Below are positions 61,431 to 64,000 of a stretch of DNA of 64,000 bases, piece after piece. The notes beneath the pieces are model-generated. The model saw only the letters and a list, made by a program, of their open reading frames with translations. It did not search any database and had not been told where the DNA came from. The stretch is from Phoebastria nigripes (lineage: Eukaryota; Chordata; Aves; Procellariiformes; Diomedeidae). Position numbers and translations under genes: made by a program. Position 1 is the first letter of the stretch, and the number at the start of each line of letters is the position of its first letter. Location of the stretch: contig JAYKAV010002042.1 of assembly GCA_035582835.1 (NCBI GenBank), positions 840,122 through 904,121 on the forward strand, read 5' to 3'.

Positions 61431-64000
61431 GTAAGGCGGCGGCGGGTCTCTCCGCCTTCGGCTCTGGCCGCCCCCCGCTGCCGCGGCTGGGCCCCCTCGG
61501 CCCGGTGTAGGGTAGGTGGGCCGGGAGCGGAAGCCGTACAGCGGGGCCCAGCCGCTGCGGTGCGGGGAGTAAAGCCGGGCAGGTGCTGCAGGGAGCCCGC
61601 TGCCCACCCGGCTCCCGCTTCGGAGCAGAGAGCGGGCAACCCGTGCTGCAAATCCCTGGCAGAAAGCTGCGGCACCGATTCGGAGCTGGTTTTCTGGCTC
61701 GGGAGGGAAGTGGGAGCCTGGCAGGAACCTTGAATAAGCACAGCCGTTTGGAAACCTCCGCTGTCTTCAGAAACAGCTCAAAGCTGCGTTATTTCAGCTA
61801 CCTGTAACTGCTTTATGGATATACTGCCAATAGGTCTGTATTGTCGTTCTGAGTGAGCAGTGCCAAAAGGGGTGTTTCTAGTAAGATGGACTAATCACCC
61901 AAGCCGAGGTAGTTCTTGCTGTTTCTTCTCTAAAAAGCACCAGACTGGTGCTGTTCCTTGTGCTTAATCACGAACACGGTAAAGCACTTCCTCTCTCTGA
62001 CTGTGAAAATTGACAACTGACTTCTGTTCCATGATGTCTTGCACTCCTGGTCGGAGCCATAGGGGTGTATAAAATAGGCAGAGGAGACCGTTCCACTCTC
62101 TGGCAGGTCCAAGACTGATTAAAAATAGGTGGGAAAACCCAGAGGGGAGTGCGGGGAGACGGCGCCACAGTCAGCGTGACACAGCGTAGCCGTAGTCCGG
62201 TATCACAAAATCTCATGGTCTGGTATCTCTGAACGGCCAAATGCTGTGTTTTTACTGACCCCCAAAACACCTGTCTCTCCTTAAAGAGGTCGTGTAAGTG
62301 CAGGTCCCTTCTCCTTCAGAGGGGTTTGGGTCTTCTCGTAGTACAATAAGAACGTAATGATTTGGGGCCATATTCTCAGGCAGTGCAAATAACTGACTCA
62401 CCTATTTTTTTAGGTCAAAACATGAGATTAATTATTAATGACGGATGTACAAAATCCGTTGTAAGTATTGTTTTAGTCCCCTGTGAGATGAACATTTGAG
62501 GAACTCACTCTGTTTCTACCCCCTGTAATTGTGTCATTGCATTTGGCCATTCAGCAGCACACAGATCAAAGGGCAGCTGTAAAAACTGCATTTAGTACCT
62601 CTCTGTTACCTCTGTCCAGATTATGAAAGGACTGTGCCAAGAAAATTCTGAGATTTGCTATTCCCACATTGTGTACCTTTTCGTGTTGGTAAACGCAATG
62701 TGCTCAGCAAAGCGACGTTTGCAGAAAATTACTGCAGCAAAGCTCAGTGCAAGATCCTACTGGAGGAGGAAAGTAATATTTATTTGCAAAATCCTCGGTA
62801 AGCTTATTTTACCCATTCAAATTCATTCTCTCGGATTTTATTCGCTCACACTATCACAGCCAAATACTTGCAGGCACCAAGATGCATGTGCACAGGTGGT
62901 CTGCCCAAAATCAGAGAGGACAAGGACCTTCAGCTGTCCCATCCTCACTTGCTCTTCTGGGTTCCTCTCGGTTGGTGGTGACAGGGTGGGTTTTGGTCAG
63001 GTCTGCTGTGCCTTCTCACAGCCAGCGTTTTCTATGCTGCCATCTTTTTGCCTCCGAATTTTGCTTACTTGGTGCTCCATGAATCTTAGGCAGGGGTTTT
63101 TGCCCATTATTCTCATTTTCCTATTTTGGGTGTCTTTCCAGCTGCAGCCTCTCCTCCTGTTGGAACGAGGGGAAGAAGGAAGGTGTGTACGGGCTGGTGT
63201 GATCTGCTGGCCGTCCTCCTGCTTTCAGGGCACGGCTCTTCCAGCTGCAGGTCATGCCTGCTGGGCCTTAGCTGAGTGCTGGCCTTTGCAGGGTGTGTAA
63301 ACAGCACCTTTCCCAGTTTTATTGCTGTTAACGATGTTCTTGGTTGTCGGTGTGTGAGGCTGTTTTAGCCTTTGCTCTGTTGTTTCTTCTGGTGCTTTCA
63401 CACACACCGCATTCATTCATTCTTCGTATCAGCCAGTATTTCTGTTACAACTTGTACATCTTTACAGTGCTCAGAAGTGTCACGAACCGTGAATGTTATC
63501 ACTGGTGACATCGCAACTCGCTGATAACTCCAGCAGAAAGGCCCCTTTTCAGTTCATCGCACAATCCTAAGGAACAACCTCAGATCCATGACTCCTTTCC
63601 CTGACCTTTCAGTTCACCCAGCACAGTTTGGACACAGCTTTGTAAGATTTAGTTACAGCATCTTTGTTAAAATGATTTCCCCATCCCGGTTGCTCCCCCA
63701 GCTCAGAGCAGCACAACGTTGGTATGGATCGGGTCAGGTCTGGTTTTTGGTTTCAGGTAAAGACAGTGAAGGATCCAGCTGTGATATATTGAATAGTCAA
63801 GGCAGAACGAGGAGTTGGTCTGCTCACCACCAAGCTCCAAACCTTTCCAGTTCCTTCACTGTTGAGAATATGCTTCCCTGAACCACATATTTTAGGTGAC
63901 CCTAACCATCTCCCTCTGACCGTTCACTGTACGTCACCGCCAGCAGAAGCGCATAGGAGAAGAGGGGTGGCTGGGAGTTGCATCTCCGATAGCCTCCATC
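61431..64000 (+). other. N4BP2L1: Start of N4BP2L1 intron 1
   Basis: After the GTAAGG donor the sequence leaves the CpG island and becomes mixed. No STDD-type second exon was found. A 225-codon open frame (62623-63300) starting with ATG has no recognised domain and is not called. Confidence 0.7.

Larger units (their letters stand above)
60900..61640 (+). promoter_or_regulatory. N4BP2L1: CpG island promoter of N4BP2L1
   Basis: A very GC- and CpG-rich block peaks at 61050-61600 around the first coding exon. It contains GC-box-like GGGGCGCGGG and a GGGGCC-type repeat at 61141-61167. No TATA box is evident near a likely start. The start site is not fixed by sequence. Confidence 0.75.

Noticed and set aside
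60945..61741. Other-frame open frames around N4BP2L1 exon 1 (262 codons on +, 132-136 codons on -)
   Set aside because: Only the frame with MDERLL...GLPGAGKST matches a known protein and ends at a good donor; the others are GC shadows.
1..64000. CRISPR arrays, operons, tRNA or rRNA genes
   Set aside because: None of the expected repeat-spacer or cloverleaf structures was seen; the sequence is vertebrate nuclear DNA.

Overview
The window is avian nuclear DNA. Three CR1 non-LTR retrotransposon fragments (two carrying recognisable reverse transcriptase C-terminal sequence) and two solo LTRs of a family common in birds sit among AT-rich introns, broken by two CpG islands. No operons, CRISPR arrays or tRNA/rRNA genes were seen. 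Scattered single N bases show it is an assembled draft scaffold.

Two genes lie head to tail on the + strand, both of the N4BP2-like family with a P-loop polynucleotide-kinase-like domain. (1) N4BP2L2 runs from a CpG-island promoter near 6.0-6.9 kb to about 52.7 kb, possibly 57.7 kb. (2) N4BP2L1 begins in a second CpG island at 60.9-61.6 kb. Only its first coding exon, 61309-61430, is inside the window. The same-strand order N4BP2L2 then N4BP2L1 matches the neighbourhood known in mammals.

N4BP2L2 could be assembled exon by exon with consistent splice phases. A short form uses 9130-10598, 20387-20511, 25891-25979, 26334-26410 and 31129-31327 (652 aa, stop TAA). A long form uses an internal donor at 31272/31273 in the fifth coding exon. 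It jumps about 15 kb to a 1.8 kb exon (46420-48233), then 50679-50764, 51466-51511 and 52498-52658 (1336 aa, stop TGA). The long tail adds a strongly basic nuclear-localisation-like stretch, an acidic serine-rich patch, a long probably disordered region, and a conserved-looking C-terminal block split over four exons.

Layout: 1-823 CR1 3' end; 824-5900 AT-rich intergenic; 5920-6960 CpG island with paired ZNF143-like sites; 6960-9129 first intron; 9130-31327 kinase-domain exons and introns, with a solo LTR (12182-12734) and an antisense CR1 (13200-14510); 31328-46419 short-form 3'UTR and long-form intron, with a second solo LTR (34530-35115) and a CR1 scrap; 46420-52690 long-form exons; 52691-60900 mostly unassigned, with one candidate terminal exon near 57.6 kb; 60900-64000 N4BP2L1 promoter, first exon and start of intron 1.

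No wholly new system is apparent. The best leads are the alternative splice architecture of N4BP2L2, a candidate distal terminal exon, a bird-side tandem repeat inside its coding sequence, an exact 27-bp sequence shared between a CR1 copy and nearby unique DNA, and promoter motif pairs.
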